Source: Desulfobacterales bacterium (GTDB lineage: Bacteria > Desulfobacterota > Desulfobacteria > Desulfobacterales > UBA11574). Taken from it: a stretch of 5,555 nt of DNA. Below are positions 5,324 through 5,555 of this stretch, one piece after another. Numbering within the stretch: position 1 is the first letter of the stretch; each line of letters begins with the position of its first letter. The stretch is taken from contig JAAXQD010000149.1 in the NCBI GenBank assembly GCA_012974475.1, positions 1 to 5,555 of the forward strand, written 5' to 3'. Under the pieces are notes generated by a model. That model did no database searches. It was not told the origin of the DNA and was given only the letters and a program-made list of their open reading frames with translations. The translations under genes were made by a program, and so were the position numbers.

Positions 5324-5555
5324 TTGTACCTTCTCCTTGATCAGTCCCATCCTGCTCTTGTTTTTGTTTGTCAATTTCAGTCTTGAATCTTTCGGCAAAC
5401 TCTGTCCTGAAAGCTTCTATCTTCAAGGCCTCTTCGTGTTTGCCCAAAAAGGTCAACGCCATGCCCTTGAATACATAGGCTTCCTCGATATCCGGGTTTA
5501 GGGCCAGGGCATCATCAAAGTGAGGCAGACTTTCTTCATATTTTTGCAGACCCAG
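5316..5555 (-). CDS. 3' end of a TPR-repeat protein (5' truncated)
   Basis: The minus strand is open from the window edge to a TGA at 5318-5316 and gives 79 residues. The sequence fits tetratricopeptide repeats. It has the second helix of one repeat (YEESLPHFDDALALNPD) and then a whole repeat beginning IEEAYVFKGMALTFLGKHEEAL, with the usual small, Gly, Tyr/Phe and Ala positions and the ALxLNPD turn. TPR arrays are scaffolds for protein-protein contacts, and nothing shows the specific partner. The last 25 residues are charged and Gln/Glu-rich (KQKQEQDGTDQGEG) and probably disordered. Its stop lies inside the following gene (overlap 5316-5323), so the two are almost certainly co-transcribed. 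Confidence 0.75.
   Translation of the reverse strand: MGLQKYEESLPHFDDALALNPDIEEAYVFKGMALTFLGKHEEALKIEAFRTEFAERFKTEIDKQKQEQDGTDQGEGTNA
5333..5338 (-). promoter_or_regulatory. Shine-Dalgarno AAGGAG that selects the start at 5323
   Basis: The minus strand reads AAGGAG here, nine bases before the ATG at 5323-5321 and inside the end of the TPR gene. It favours the 136-residue product over the 161-residue version starting at 5398. Confidence 0.7.

Overview
The window (5555 bases, moderate G+C) looks like chromosomal bacterial DNA that is rich in intergenic repeats. I suspect a sulfate-reducing Desulfobacterota-type genome from the style of the interspersed palindromes and the gene content. No marker gene confirms this, so the taxonomy is only a guess.

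Bases 1-4161 form a plus-strand block. It holds the 3' end of an unrecognised gene (1-234), a 262-base gap filled by a large imperfect palindrome (301-409), and a 372-residue unrecognised protein (497-1615) whose C-terminal part vaguely recalls a ubiquitin-conjugating (E2/UBC) fold. A repeat-filled gap follows (1644-1758, four copies of a 17-base unit, one inverted), then a 154-residue basic unrecognised protein (1827-2291). Next comes a ClpX/HslU-type AAA+ ATPase gene (2406-3364) broken by an internal deletion that removed Walker B. It is joined by an ATGA overlap to an intact JAB/MPN (JAMM) metallopeptidase gene (3361-4161). A perfect 15-bp hairpin begins at the last base of the JAMM stop codon.

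Bases 4277-5555 form a minus-strand block that converges on the first. In transcription order it holds the 3' end of a TPR protein (5555-5316), a 136-residue protein made of two tandem 58-residue repeats (5323-4913, overlapping the TPR gene by 8 bases), a 35-bp-arm palindrome (4831-4910), a 79-residue acidic protein (4747-4508) and a 59-residue zinc-ribbon-like protein (4456-4277).

The most interesting content is the coupled AAA+ unfoldase and JAMM pair. The ATPase lacks the ClpX zinc-binding domain and the ClpP-docking IGF loop region, so its natural partner may be the JAMM enzyme, loosely like the base and lid of a proteasome. The two upstream unknown genes, one with E2-like features, and a C-terminal Gly-Gly tail on the first gene make a ubiquitin-like pathway conceivable but unproven. 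In this copy the ATPase looks dead unless the deletion is an assembly error.
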